From positions 102,973-166,972 of the forward strand of contig NZ_KE384392.1 of the NCBI RefSeq assembly GCF_000425505.1: a stretch of DNA of 64,000 nt, read 5' to 3'. The stretch comes from Flavobacterium frigidarium DSM 17623 (GTDB lineage: Bacteria > Bacteroidota > Bacteroidia > Flavobacteriales > Flavobacteriaceae). Made by a program: the position numbers and the translations under genes. The notes beneath the pieces are model-generated. The model did not search any database. It was not told where the DNA came from and was given only the letters and a program-made list of their open reading frames with translations. Below, piece after piece: positions 53,129-62,894 of this stretch (position 1 is the stretch's first letter; each line of letters opens with the position of its first letter).

Positions 53129-53560
53129 TTATTCAGTAATCTCAACAACTTCAAGATCAAAAATTAGATCTTTACCAGCTAGAGGATGATTTCCATCTAA
53201 TACAACTGATTCTTCTCTTACTTCAACAACCAAAAGATTCATTTCTTGACCTTCCGGAGTTCTAGAAACTAGTCCCATACCCACTTCAGGAGTCATCTCT
53301 TGAGGTAGTTCAGTTTTTGGTACTTCGATAATCAAATCTTCACGAGGATCACCATAAGCATCATCCTTTGTAATGTTGATTGTTTTTTTCTCATTTAATT
53401 TCATATCAATTAGGCCTTTTTCAAAACCAGGAATTAAACGTCCTTCTCCTAAAGTGAACGCTAATGGTTCTTTTCCTTCAGAAGTATCAAATACTTGTCC
53501 GTCTGCTAATTTCCCTGTGTAATGTACTTTAACCGTGTTGTTCTCTTTAACTTGAGTCAT
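53129..53560 (-). CDS. FKBP-type peptidyl-prolyl isomerase, SlyD-like
   Basis: The 143-residue protein combines a split FKBP domain (VKVHYTGKLADGQVFDTSEG and EVVEI at the end) with an inserted-flap chaperone domain (about residues 70-120). It lacks the His/Cys-rich nickel-binding tail of E. coli SlyD. It catalyses proline isomerisation and holds unfolded proteins in the cytosol. Confidence 0.93.
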   Translation of the reverse strand: MTQVKENNTVKVHYTGKLADGQVFDTSEGKEPLAFTLGEGRLIPGFEKGLIDMKLNEKKTINITKDDAYGDPREDLIIEVPKTELPQEMTPEVGMGLVSRTPEGQEMNLLVVEVREESVVLDGNHPLAGKDLIFDLEVVEITE

Positions 53561-53929
53561 ATTTTTTTAATTTTAAAACCTCCATTTCATTGTTGAAAAG
53601 GCTTCTGTTTAAACTTAATTATGTTCTTTATTGCCAAAACTGCGCCAAAAGGTCCTTTTTTACGAGAAATCTTATTATTTGAATTAATTTTTAAACGATA
53701 ATAGCTTAGATAATATAAAGGGCTATAAACTAGTGATATAGCCATTATTGTCACAATGTAGTTTTAGTTACTGCTAAAATGGCAGTCTCCTTTTTTATTT
53801 ATTCAAATTAGTATGATGAGAGCTAACCTTGTTTTTTACTTGTATCTCCTTTTTTTATACTTTAAAATTGTGGTAGGGTGGCAGTATCTTTGCATCCTGA
53901 TAATTCAAATTAAATTAAAATAGTAAATT
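53561..53929. other. Intergenic region between FKBP and nitroreductase genes
   Basis: No coding frame is seen. GGCTATA (53721-53727) and TATAGCC (53737-53743) form a short hairpin. The nitroreductase promoter element TATCTTTG, an exact TAnnTTTG, is at 53885-53892, 37 bp before its ATG. Confidence 0.5.
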
Positions 53930-54604
53930 ATGACCACACCTAATATCGCAAAAGCCGACATATTAAATGCATTTAACTTTAGACATGCTACGAAAGAATT
54001 TGATGCTTCAAAAATTATCTCTGATGATGATATGAAATTTCTTTTACAAACGGCACATTTATCTCCAAGTTCTTTTGGATTTGAACCATGGCATTTTATC
54101 GTTGTACAGGACAAAGAATTGCGTGAATTAATAAAACCGGTCGCTTGGGGTGCTCCTTTAAAATTAGATACAGCGAGTCATTTTGTTTTAGGGTTGTCAA
54201 TGAAAGCGCCTATGGTAAAACATGATGCTGAATATATTCATACAATGATGAAGGATGTAAAGCAGTTGCCCGAAGATGTTATCGAAATGTATTCTAAATT
54301 CTACAGAGAGTTTCAAGAACGTGATTTTGAATTAGATTCTGATAAAAAATTGTTTGATTGGTCTTCTAAGCAAAATTACATTGCTCTAGGAAATATGATG
54401 ACTTCAGCAGCACTTATCGGGATTGATAGCTGTCCTATTGAAGGTTTTCACCAAGAAAAAGCTGAAGCACTACTACGAGAGAAATTTAATGTTGACACTG
54501 ATAAGTATGGTCTTTCATTTATGATTGCGTTTGGTTATAGAAAAGAGGCTCCTGCTCACGCCAAATCGAGAAGAAATTTTGATGATATCGTTACTTGGAT
54601 GTAA
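53930..54604 (+). CDS. NAD(P)H-dependent nitroreductase family oxidoreductase (NfsB-like)
   Basis: The 224-residue FMN enzyme contains FRHATKEFDASK (FMN phosphate contact), LSPSSFGFEPWHFIVV, ALGNMMTSAALIGIDSCPIEGF and a final FGYRKE. It reduces nitroaromatics, quinones or related electrophiles with NAD(P)H, as a dimer in the cytosol. It opens a run of genes (SDR, GAPDH, hydrolase, DsbA-like) with redox or detoxification themes, but has its own terminator. Confidence 0.93.
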   Translation: MTTPNIAKADILNAFNFRHATKEFDASKIISDDDMKFLLQTAHLSPSSFGFEPWHFIVVQDKELRELIKPVAWGAPLKLDTASHFVLGLSMKAPMVKHDAEYIHTMMKDVKQLPEDVIEMYSKFYREFQERDFELDSDKKLFDWSSKQNYIALGNMMTSAALIGIDSCPIEGFHQEKAEALLREKFNVDTDKYGLSFMIAFGYRKEAPAHAKSRRNFDDIVTWM

Positions 54605-54624
54605 TTTAAATCGGTTTACTATTC

Positions 54625-54659
54625 AAAAACCTGCTCACTTTAAAATGAGCAGGTTTTTT
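54625..54659 (+). terminator. Intrinsic terminator of the nitroreductase gene
   Basis: AACCTGCTCA and TGAGCAGGTT form a strong stem with loop CTTTAAAA, followed by a T run. Confidence 0.85.
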
Positions 54660-55223
54660 GTTTATAATAAAAAGTAATGTTGAAACTGGCTCAAATCTAT
54701 AATAAAGACTGAATTTTTTTAATGAATATTTTATTCGAAAATTTAATAGTAGTGTCAGGACTTATGCACTGCTTTCTATTACAGTGTATCTGCATATTTT
54801 AAACATGGAGAATTGCAATGGGTTTTTATATAATTACAATTTAATATTTCATCATTTGAATCTATGTCTATATTCCATTTGATTTTCAGTACATTACGTG
54901 ATGTTTTAAAAAAGTTAAAGTTTTCCCTCATTAGGCTAAATAAAAGTTAATTAGCAATTTATTTCTAATCGATTGCTTAGTTTTGTGATATACCGACTTA
55001 GAAAAAGTCATAATTTACCAGATGATTCAAGGTGTTTTTCTATTAGAATTTTCAGTCTAAAAGGATATTTAAATCATGACGATTTCGAATGACTTGGAAA
55101 CCTTCAAACATTGTAGCTAGCGTTAGCTAATTCTATAAGAAGTGTTTACCAGGATTAAAAATAATAAGAATTCTAACTGTCAAATGGTAGATCATTTTTA
55201 CTAAAAAAAAACAATTTTAAAAG
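54660..55223. other. Long intergenic region before the SDR gene
   Basis: About 560 bp without a credible gene. An exact TAnnTTTG (TAGTTTTG) lies at 54978-54985, roughly 240 bp before the SDR start, implying a long 5' leader or a small untranslated RNA. TAGCTAGCGTTAGCTA near 55120 is a near-palindrome. Short ATG frames (for example at 55076, 14 codons) are not convincing. Confidence 0.45.
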
Positions 55224-55958
55224 ATGAACAAAGCAATAAAAGATAAAGTAGTAGTTGTAACAGGTGCAAATAGAGGAATTGGCGCAGCAATAGTAGCAAC
55301 ATTCCTTGACCAAGGAGCAAGCAAAATTTACTTAGCAGTTAGAGATGTAAATTCGACTAAAGAGTTGGAATCTAAATTTGGTGATCGCGTTGTTACAATT
55401 GAGGCTGACGTCTCAGACACAAAATCAATTCAGGCACTCGCTGCAAAAACCACAGATGCCAATATTGTTATAAACAATGCAGGTGTGGGAAATCCCCAAT
55501 CAACAATAGGTGATACTGTAGAAGAAGATTTCCAATTTCAATTAGAAGTAAATGCTTTTGGACTTTTAAGAGTTGCAAACGCTTTTGCTAAAACATTGGA
55601 AAAAAATAAAGGAGCTTTGGTTCAACTAAATTCCATTGCATCAATGAAAAACTTCTCTCATTTATCAACGTATTCTGCTTCAAAAGCAGCTTCGTACAAT
55701 TTAACTCAAGGTTTAAGATCTGAATTAGGTCCGAAAGGCGTGACTGTTATCAGTGTACACCCTGGACCAGTAGCTACAGAGATGGGTAAAAATGCAGGTT
55801 TTGAGGATGGAGCATCTACAAATACGATTGCAGAGGCTATTGCAATGGGATTAGAAAAAGGCGACTTCCATGTATTTCCTGACGAAATGGCAAAACAAGT
55901 TGGAGCAGCTTATGAAGGATTTTCGGAAAACGTAGTATTAGCAGATTTTTCGGAATAA
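55224..55958 (+). CDS. Short-chain dehydrogenase/reductase
   Basis: The 244-residue classical SDR has a cofactor loop TGANRGIGAA, NNAG (84-87), catalytic Ser near 137-140, and YSASK with Y150 and K154. The residue after the second strand (AVRD) suggests NADP(H) preference. It reduces carbonyls or oxidises alcohols; the substrate is unknown. GAPDH follows after 69 bp on the same strand. Confidence 0.93.
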   Translation: MNKAIKDKVVVVTGANRGIGAAIVATFLDQGASKIYLAVRDVNSTKELESKFGDRVVTIEADVSDTKSIQALAAKTTDANIVINNAGVGNPQSTIGDTVEEDFQFQLEVNAFGLLRVANAFAKTLEKNKGALVQLNSIASMKNFSHLSTYSASKAASYNLTQGLRSELGPKGVTVISVHPGPVATEMGKNAGFEDGASTNTIAEAIAMGLEKGDFHVFPDEMAKQVGAAYEGFSENVVLADFSE

Positions 55959-56027
55959 TCTTAACGTGAACGAACAAAACAAATAAGGCAGACGCCTTGT
56001 ATTTCTATAATTTAAAATTTTAATAAG

Positions 56028-57023
56028 ATGAAAAGAATAGCAATAAACGGAATGGGTCGAATAGGTAGAGCAGCGCTAAAAGTAATTTTAGATACTCCTC
56101 AATTGGAGTTGGTTGCAGTAAATGATATTGTATCGATCGAAAACATAGTATACCTTTTAAAATACGACTCAGTTTACGGAACTTTCGAAAAAGAGGTGAC
56201 GCATGACGCCAACAATTTATATATAGGAGGAAAAACAATTAAATTTAACTCTGAAAGAAATCCTGAAGATTTGCCTTGGGGAGAAAACAAAATTGACGTT
56301 GTAATTGAAAGTACTGGTTTTTTCACGAAAAGTGAAGACGCTAAAAAGCACATAAAAGCAGGAGCAAAATCAGTTATTATTTCTGCTCCTACAAAAAGTG
56401 AAGATATCCCAACGGTGGTTCATGGTGTAAATACCCAAGATGGAAATACAGAAATTTTCTCATGTGCCAGCTGTACTACAAATAATATTAGCCCAATTGT
56501 AGAGATTTTAGGACGCCGAGTTGGAATCAATAAAGCGATTATGACTACTGTACATGCATACACCGCTTCACAAGCAATTGTTGATGCACCATCTAATAAA
56601 AACTTTAGAATGGGACGTGCAGGCGCGGCTAATATTGTACCAACATCAACTGGAGCAGCAATAGCAACAACTAAAGCATTACCGGAATTTGCAGGTAAGT
56701 TTGACGGAGTAGCTTTGAGAGTGCCAATTCCAGTAGGATCAATGTCTGATTTGACTTTTGTTACAAGTCGTTCAGTTACGGTAGAAGAAATCAATGCTAT
56801 CTTTGAAGAGGAAGCGCAAACAGCTCGTTATAAAAACATATTATCAACTACAAATGAACCCTTGGTTTCATCTGATATTGTTAAAAATCCACATGCTTCA
56901 ACTGTCGATTTAGGAATGACAAGAGTGGTTGATGGTGATTTATTAAAAGTGATGACTTGGTATGATAACGAGTGGGGATTCACTAATCAAATGATACGCC
57001 AAATCTTAACTGAAATAGCGTAA
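56028..57023 (+). CDS. gap: Type I glyceraldehyde-3-phosphate dehydrogenase
   Basis: The 331-residue enzyme has NAD-binding NGMGRIGR, D33 for NAD specificity, catalytic C149 in SCASCTTN and the general-base His in TTVHAY. The P-site segment reads TASQAIVDAPS where common glycolytic enzymes have TNDQ. It oxidises glyceraldehyde 3-phosphate with phosphate and NAD. The setting among stress-type genes rather than glycolytic ones suggests a second, conditionally used GAPDH; this is inference. Confidence 0.95.
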   Translation: MKRIAINGMGRIGRAALKVILDTPQLELVAVNDIVSIENIVYLLKYDSVYGTFEKEVTHDANNLYIGGKTIKFNSERNPEDLPWGENKIDVVIESTGFFTKSEDAKKHIKAGAKSVIISAPTKSEDIPTVVHGVNTQDGNTEIFSCASCTTNNISPIVEILGRRVGINKAIMTTVHAYTASQAIVDAPSNKNFRMGRAGAANIVPTSTGAAIATTKALPEFAGKFDGVALRVPIPVGSMSDLTFVTSRSVTVEEINAIFEEEAQTARYKNILSTTNEPLVSSDIVKNPHASTVDLGMTRVVDGDLLKVMTWYDNEWGFTNQMIRQILTEIA

Positions 57024-57208
57024 TCAATTTAAGAGCAACCTAAATAAGAGCATATTTTAATAATTTGTAGCTAATAGAACAAATTGTAATATTTAATTCG
57101 AATGTGGATTAGTGTTGCAATTTGTTTCTTGCTTTTAAGTTTTATTCGATAAAAAAGCAATAAAATTAATTACTAAGACAATGCTTGATAACTTTAAAAC
57201 TACAACAG

Positions 57209-58090
57209 ATGAAAGATAGTTACGAAAAAACAGCAACAATAAAGAGACACGAAGCCTCTGGAAAATATTTTGACGTGAACGGAATTAATTGTTTCGCGCT
57301 AGATCGAGGAGAAGGGGAAGCCGTTTTGTGCTTACATGGTGTTCCTACTTCGTCGTTTTTATATAGGAATATGATTCCTGAATTGGCCAAAAGAGGGTAT
57401 AGAGGAGTAGCTATAGATTTTCTAGGTTTAGGATTATCTGATCGACCTGAAGATTTTGATTACTCCTTTAAGGCATTAGCCAAATTTAGTGCAGACGCTG
57501 CGGCCAAATTAGGTTTAGAAAAATACCACTTGGTAATCCACGATGTGGGTGGCCCAGTTGGTTTTGCTTTAGCAGCTTTAAATCAAGATAAAATTTTATC
57601 AATTACGGTTTTAAACACTTGGATTGATGTAGTGAACTTTAAAAAGCCATGGCCAATGCGTCCGTTTGAAACACCTATTTTAGGCGAAATTGAATTGGCA
57701 ATTTTGCAGCATCCTACTTGGAAATTAATGTTCGCTCAAATGGGAGTAAATGATACTTCAGTAGTTCCTGATGAGGAAATTGAAGCTCATATTGATATTT
57801 TAAAATTGAAAGATGGTGGGGATGCTTACCTAAAATTGATGCGCAATTTTGATGACACCGAAGAGTTTAAAAAGCTATGTTACAGTGCTGTCCAAAATGT
57901 AAAGTATCCTGTTCAAGCGGTTTGGGGAGTAGATGATCCTTTTTTAACGATAGATACTTATGGGGAAGAAATTAAGACAGTAGCTAATTTAGATACGGTT
58001 CATAAAGTATCTTCGAGACACTTCTTGCAAGAAGAGAAACCAATTGAAATAGTTGATAAAGTGGATCAGCTGATTAAAAGTATAAGATGA
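57209..58090 (+). CDS. Alpha/beta hydrolase, haloalkane dehalogenase-like
   Basis: The product is 293 residues from ATG 57209; an upstream TTG at 57185 is a poorer start. Motifs are LHGVPTSSFLYRNMIP (oxyanion hole), the nucleophile elbow HDVGGP with Asp D112 rather than Ser, VWGVDDPF and a late His in SSRHFLQEE. An Asp nucleophile places it with haloalkane/fluoroacetate dehalogenases and epoxide hydrolases, which form an ester intermediate. The natural substrate is unknown. Confidence 0.9.
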   Translation: MKDSYEKTATIKRHEASGKYFDVNGINCFALDRGEGEAVLCLHGVPTSSFLYRNMIPELAKRGYRGVAIDFLGLGLSDRPEDFDYSFKALAKFSADAAAKLGLEKYHLVIHDVGGPVGFALAALNQDKILSITVLNTWIDVVNFKKPWPMRPFETPILGEIELAILQHPTWKLMFAQMGVNDTSVVPDEEIEAHIDILKLKDGGDAYLKLMRNFDDTEEFKKLCYSAVQNVKYPVQAVWGVDDPFLTIDTYGEEIKTVANLDTVHKVSSRHFLQEEKPIEIVDKVDQLIKSIR

Positions 58091-58152
58091 AATAATTAAT
58101 TATTACTAATTGTATAATAGCTAGTTAGTGATTATAATATAATTTAAAAAAG

Positions 58153-58800
58153 ATGGAAGATAAAATTAAAATAGATTTAGTATCTGATGTAGTTTGCCCT
58201 TGGTGCATCATTGGGTATAAAAGATTAGAAAAGGCAATTATCGAATTGGGAATCCAAGATAAGATTGAGATTGAATGGCAACCTTTCGAATTAAATCCGA
58301 ACATGCCAAAAGAAGGTCAGAATTTAAGAGAACACATTTCAGAAAAATATGGTTCGAATGAACAGCAACAAAAAGAATCGCAAAAGACGATGACTGAGGC
58401 AGGTGCTGCACTTGACTTTACTTTCAATTATTCTGAAGATACGCGCATGGTAAATACATTTGAGGCACATATCTTATTAGACTATGCACAGGAATTTGGA
58501 AAGCAGACAGAACTAAAGTTGCAATTAATAAAATCTTTTTTCACAGATCAAAAAGACGTTTCTGATAGAGCGGTTCTCAAAGAAGCTTTACTAGAAGTTG
58601 GTTTAAACGCCGATGAAGCTTTAGCCTTACTTGACAAGCCAGCGGTCATTGAAGATGTTAGAAATAAACAGCAATACTGGAAAGAAATGGGAGTAAATTC
58701 GGTTCCTACGGTAGTTTTTAATAGAAAAAGTGCTGTAACGGGTGCACAACCAGTAGAGACATTCAAAGAGATCTTGAAACAATTAATTGCAGAGCAATAA
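58153..58800 (+). CDS. DsbA family oxidoreductase, FrnE-like
   Basis: The 215-residue cytosolic protein (no signal peptide) has a thioredoxin fold with a helical insertion. The active site is CPWC (C15, C18) in DVVCPWCIIGYKRL and the cis-Pro region is VNSVPTVVFN. FrnE-like members are linked to disulfide handling under oxidative stress or to polyketide metabolism. It follows the hydrolase by 62 bp. Confidence 0.93.
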   Translation: MEDKIKIDLVSDVVCPWCIIGYKRLEKAIIELGIQDKIEIEWQPFELNPNMPKEGQNLREHISEKYGSNEQQQKESQKTMTEAGAALDFTFNYSEDTRMVNTFEAHILLDYAQEFGKQTELKLQLIKSFFTDQKDVSDRAVLKEALLEVGLNADEALALLDKPAVIEDVRNKQQYWKEMGVNSVPTVVFNRKSAVTGAQPVETFKEILKQLIAEQ

Positions 58801-58832
58801 GCATTATAAATAAAGTAGAATTCATATAGTAT

Positions 58833-58867
58833 AAGGTTAAAGAACAGCATTTTTGTTTTTTAACCTT
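58833..58867 (+). terminator. Intrinsic terminator after the DsbA-like gene
   Basis: AAGGTTAAA (58833-58841) pairs with TTTAACCTT (58859-58867), followed by TTT. The next 289 bp to the kinase gene are AT-rich, with only the promoter-like GTGTATTTTTAG about 50 bp before the kinase start. Confidence 0.65.
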
Positions 58868-59156
58868 TTTGTTTTTAGGTAAAAGGTATCAAAGCATATT
58901 ATTATAAAGTGCAAGTAATAAAGTGCACTAAACAAAGACAATAGAAAACTATTTTACACCAGTTATTCTTAAGAAAATAATGTAAGAAAATCTAAAATCT
59001 CCTTTTTAAAGTATTGCAGTTAACTGCCATGAAAATTAGTGAATATTAAAAAGTATACTTTATGAAATCAATTTGATTTTAGTTTGTTTTTCGTGTTAAA
59101 AAGTGTATTTTTAGCTATCAATAAGAAGACAATAGTAACATACTTCGACTTTTTTT

Positions 59157-60890
59157 ATGGAGAATTTAGACCCCAAACAGCCTATAGTAAAACGGCCCTT
59201 ATATAAATTTAGCAAACTTAATAATTTTAGTTTTAACTTTTTTACAGTACAATTTTTTGTAGTCACTTTATTTTTATTTTACATTGAATTATATTATGTG
59301 GCCTGGGGGAGTGTGCCCTTGTTTTTAACATTCGTTTATTTCTCAAGTACTAAGAGCTTGAGATTTTCAAAAAAAGCACTTATTGCCACGTATATGATGA
59401 TGGCCTATTTCACATATGCCTACATACTTTATGGTAAGTTCTTTAATTTTACTGTGCTTTTGTACATAATTCCTGTTGTGCTTCTCATCATAATACGGTA
59501 CCATAAATTAGTACTGTATGCTATATTGTATGTTGCAATTACGGTACCTACTATTATTTACTTCGATTATTTTGGTTACGATTTGGGTGGTATCTATAAT
59601 TATGATAGGGATATCTACAACGAATTCTTTTATTTTACGGTTATAATGATTATGATTTACTTGATTGTTCTATTAACAGCTAGAACAAATTTAGTAAAAT
59701 ACATTATCGAAGATTTAAAAGCAAAAAACATTGAGTTAGAGGAATCACGTATCAAGCTTAAAAAACTGCAAATAAATAAAGAATCGTTTTTTGCGATTAT
59801 GAGCCACGAGATTAGAACGCCTTTAAATGCAATAAAAGGAATTTCGGATATACTTAAAAGCAACGATCACACAGATGAAAATAAGCATCTCTTAGAATTA
59901 ATGGATTATTCGTCAAATCATTTGCTGGCTTTGGTTAATAATATATTAGACTTCACTAAGTTAAATGATGGTGCTTTTTCATTGCAATACTCGTCATTTG
60001 ACTTGAATAGTGCCTTGAATTCTTCATTTAGAATGAATGAAAGATTAGCAGTAGAAAAAGGGTTGGTTTTTAATTTTGTTCTAAAAAATACGTTGCCTAA
60101 TAAAGTATATGGTGATAAAAACAGAATCAACCAAATCATTCTTAATCTATTAAATAACGCAATCGAACATACCGAGGAAGGTAAGATTGAAATGATCGTT
60201 GGAGGTGAGTACAATCCACATGACGGGCAGGAATTTAATCTAACAATACAAATTTCTGACACTGGTTCTGGAATTAGTAAAGAATTGGGAACGAGACTTT
60301 TTCAAAAATATGCTACAACAAATTCCAGCACTCATAGCGTTGGTTTGGGATTGACAATTTCAAAAGGGCTGTTGGACTTAATGCATGGCCAAATAAGATT
60401 CGAATCAGAACCTAATAAAGGCACTTCTTTTTTCATCGACTTACCGCTGCCAATAGTTGCTGAAAATGAGTTAGAATCTGAAAACTCGCAATCTGATTTT
60501 AAATTAACCACGCTTAATATACTTATAGTGGATGATAATAAAATCAATCTAATGGTGTTAGAAAAACAATTAAAGAATAAATTAAAAAATAGTACAATTA
60601 CAAGCGCGTACAATGGTTTAGAGGCACTAAATATTGCAAAAGACAACGATTTTGACTTAATTTTGATGGACGTTTTAATGCCTGTAATGGATGGGATTAC
60701 TGCCACGCAGCATATTAGAGGCTTAGACAATACCAATAAAAAAACAGTTCCAATCATAGCTTTGACCGCAAATGTTGGCGAAAAAGAACTCTTTGAATGT
60801 TCACAAGCAGGAATGAATGATTTTGTAACAAAACCTTTTGAGATCAATGAACTTCTGAAAGTAATTCAGAATAGTTTAGTAAAGATTTGA
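59157..60890 (+). CDS. Hybrid sensor histidine kinase/response regulator
   Basis: The 577-residue membrane protein has six hydrophobic helices (about 28-185) and a coiled coil. The HisKA domain carries H217 in SHEIRTPLNAIKG, and the HATPase domain carries NLLNNAIEHT, DTGSGI and GLGLTISKGLL. A C-terminal receiver follows with acidic pocket VDDNKIN, D505 in LMDVLMPVMDG and the Lys in TKPFE. No phosphotransfer or DNA-binding domain is present, so output requires a partner elsewhere. It is the second kinase with a 6-helix sensor in this window; the other is at 37829. Confidence 0.93.
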   Translation: MENLDPKQPIVKRPLYKFSKLNNFSFNFFTVQFFVVTLFLFYIELYYVAWGSVPLFLTFVYFSSTKSLRFSKKALIATYMMMAYFTYAYILYGKFFNFTVLLYIIPVVLLIIIRYHKLVLYAILYVAITVPTIIYFDYFGYDLGGIYNYDRDIYNEFFYFTVIMIMIYLIVLLTARTNLVKYIIEDLKAKNIELEESRIKLKKLQINKESFFAIMSHEIRTPLNAIKGISDILKSNDHTDENKHLLELMDYSSNHLLALVNNILDFTKLNDGAFSLQYSSFDLNSALNSSFRMNERLAVEKGLVFNFVLKNTLPNKVYGDKNRINQIILNLLNNAIEHTEEGKIEMIVGGEYNPHDGQEFNLTIQISDTGSGISKELGTRLFQKYATTNSSTHSVGLGLTISKGLLDLMHGQIRFESEPNKGTSFFIDLPLPIVAENELESENSQSDFKLTTLNILIVDDNKINLMVLEKQLKNKLKNSTITSAYNGLEALNIAKDNDFDLILMDVLMPVMDGITATQHIRGLDNTNKKTVPIIALTANVGEKELFECSQAGMNDFVTKPFEINELLKVIQNSLVKI

Positions 60891-60981
60891 TTATATCAAA
60901 CTCAAAAGTTATTACTTTTTAAAAATGAATGGCAACTTCATAAAACCATCCATTAGATTTTTATGCCATCTCAAATTATTG

Positions 60982-60989
60982 TAATTTTG
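60982..60989 (+). promoter_or_regulatory. Putative -7 promoter element of the PLP enzyme gene
   Basis: TAATTTTG matches TAnnTTTG exactly, 37 bp before the ATG. Confidence 0.45.
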
Positions 60990-61026
60990 AAGTACTTTCT
61001 ATATTAGAAATTAAAAAAGAAAATAC

Positions 61027-62856
61027 ATGAGAAATTATATCAAAGAAGTCCTTAAAAATATGCCAGCTGGTTGGGTTCTTACTACTACACACCGATTAGA
61101 TATTTACAATGAAGAGTTAGCAAAAACAGAATTCTTAGAGCAATTTGAAGATTTATATTCGAATAATATTGCTACCACAACTGCGCTAAACGAGTTACCT
61201 ACTGCTTATGATTACATCAGACTTGGTCATCCATTATCTTGTGTTTTAGAATGGGCTTTGGGTAAGTTAAATTCAGTAGATTCTGAGAATGTGATTAGTT
61301 TTTCATCTAAAACAATCCCTGTCTTTTCGATTTTAAGAAAGAATGCTTTAGAAGGTAAGAAAACACAGATTTTACACGATGGTGCATTAGATGAAAATTT
61401 TGATGCAGCTATAATCAAAAATGTTTACGGTTACGAATTTGATCTTAAAAAAGTTGATACAAATAGCGTTGACGCAAAATTTGAGGGTAGTACTGTTTAT
61501 GTCACTACTGAAAAGGAGTTTGGAGTAGTGAAAATTAATGAAAATATTGACTTTTACATTGGTTTATATGACCACTTAGGTAGCGTACTTATTGTTAATG
61601 GAGAAGAAAATAAAAATTACATATCAGACATTCAGCATGTTCGTAGGAGAGAAACGGTAGCGATGACACCGGTAAACTGTATGACTGCTTTGATGTCTTT
61701 GGCTACTCAGAGTTCTTTTGAGTATCATGAAAGTACTTTAGAAAAAGATAAAGAAGCCACATTAGCTTCGATCCGAACGATTACTAACACTGCGATTGCA
61801 CCTTTAGTAGCATCAAGTGGTTTGTCGATTCAATATGCTATTTTAATGGGGTTGGTTCACGATGCATTGGAAAATCACAAAGGCAAGGCGATTAAATTAA
61901 TTGTACCTCCTAATTGTTATGGAGGAACAAACGATCAAGCTCGTCGTGTTGCAGCTAGTATTGAAAATGTTACTATAGTTGATTTATTAGTTGATGGTGA
62001 TAATGATATGGTACAAAGCATTGAAAGTGTACTGAATAATATGGCACAAGAAGATGCAGTTCCTTTGATTATTGCTGAGATACCTACAAATCCTAGAGTA
62101 GAAGTTCCTAATTTAAGTGATTTGAAAGCGACTTTAAGTAAAGAGCGAAAAACGCCTGATGGAGATAGCGCAATCGATCCTGTTTTTATTTTAGACCAAA
62201 CATTTTGTCCTAATGTGAATTTTCTTGGAGAAGGAGCTGTACTGTCAAGTGTTCGCACGATCTCTTTTGCCAGCGGATCTAAGTTTCCTAGTGGTGGTCA
62301 ATGCACTGCTGGATATTGTGTAGGGAATAAAAATACAGTTGCGCTGATGGATAAAATAGCAGATCATTTGGCTCTATGCGATAATGAAGCAACTGATTTT
62401 CAATATGAAATATTAGCAAAACAATTGCCATCAATGAATCAACGTATTGTTGATGCCTATAAAAACACACGTTCCTTTGTAAATTACATACACGAAGTTC
62501 TGCCTGATGCAAAAATAAATTTCGTTTCAGAAGAATTAGCCGACCAAGAATTCATGCCATCTGTGTTTTCTCTTGACTTACCTACAAAAGGAAATAGTCC
62601 CGAGGAAAAAGAGATGCATAAAAGAGCTCTTAATCTCAAATTAATTAACATGATGATTACCGAGATTCCTAACGAGAGTAAATTTTGTGTGAGTTATGGC
62701 CAACTGAAAGGATGCTACTGGACTATCCCAGCGACGTCTACTCAAGGAACAACCAAAGAAGGCGACAAAGATTACATTGTTAGAGCTTCGTTATCACCAG
62801 ATTTGGATTTAGAAAAACATAAACAAGTTTTTTTAGATTTTGTAAAAAGTATGTAA
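61027..62856 (+). CDS. Cys/Met-metabolism PLP enzyme, long form (cystathionine gamma-synthase-like)
   Basis: The 609-residue protein has a C-terminal Cys_Met_Meta_PP-type catalytic domain (about 200-600). PLP lysine is predicted as K419 in SGSKFPSGGQ, with AEIPTNPRVEVPNL and the phosphate-binding GLSIQYA region earlier. The first 200 residues have no counterpart in standard 400-residue bacterial MetB/MetC enzymes but recall the extended fungal Str2-type gamma-synthases. The extension begins MPAGWVLTTTHRLDIYNEE. It may make cystathionine or a related thioether. Substrate specificity cannot be read. No other methionine gene adjoins. Confidence 0.8.
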   Translation: MRNYIKEVLKNMPAGWVLTTTHRLDIYNEELAKTEFLEQFEDLYSNNIATTTALNELPTAYDYIRLGHPLSCVLEWALGKLNSVDSENVISFSSKTIPVFSILRKNALEGKKTQILHDGALDENFDAAIIKNVYGYEFDLKKVDTNSVDAKFEGSTVYVTTEKEFGVVKINENIDFYIGLYDHLGSVLIVNGEENKNYISDIQHVRRRETVAMTPVNCMTALMSLATQSSFEYHESTLEKDKEATLASIRTITNTAIAPLVASSGLSIQYAILMGLVHDALENHKGKAIKLIVPPNCYGGTNDQARRVAASIENVTIVDLLVDGDNDMVQSIESVLNNMAQEDAVPLIIAEIPTNPRVEVPNLSDLKATLSKERKTPDGDSAIDPVFILDQTFCPNVNFLGEGAVLSSVRTISFASGSKFPSGGQCTAGYCVGNKNTVALMDKIADHLALCDNEATDFQYEILAKQLPSMNQRIVDAYKNTRSFVNYIHEVLPDAKINFVSEELADQEFMPSVFSLDLPTKGNSPEEKEMHKRALNLKLINMMITEIPNESKFCVSYGQLKGCYWTIPATSTQGTTKEGDKDYIVRASLSPDLDLEKHKQVFLDFVKSM

Positions 62857-62858
62857 AT

Positions 62859-62891
62859 AAAAAGGGAGATTCGTTCAGAATCTCCCTTTTT
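62859..62891. terminator. Bidirectional intrinsic terminator
   Basis: AAAAAGGGAGATTC (62859-62872) pairs with GAATCTCCCTTTTT (62878-62891), loop GTTCA, between convergent genes. Confidence 0.88.
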
Positions 62892-62894
62892 ATT

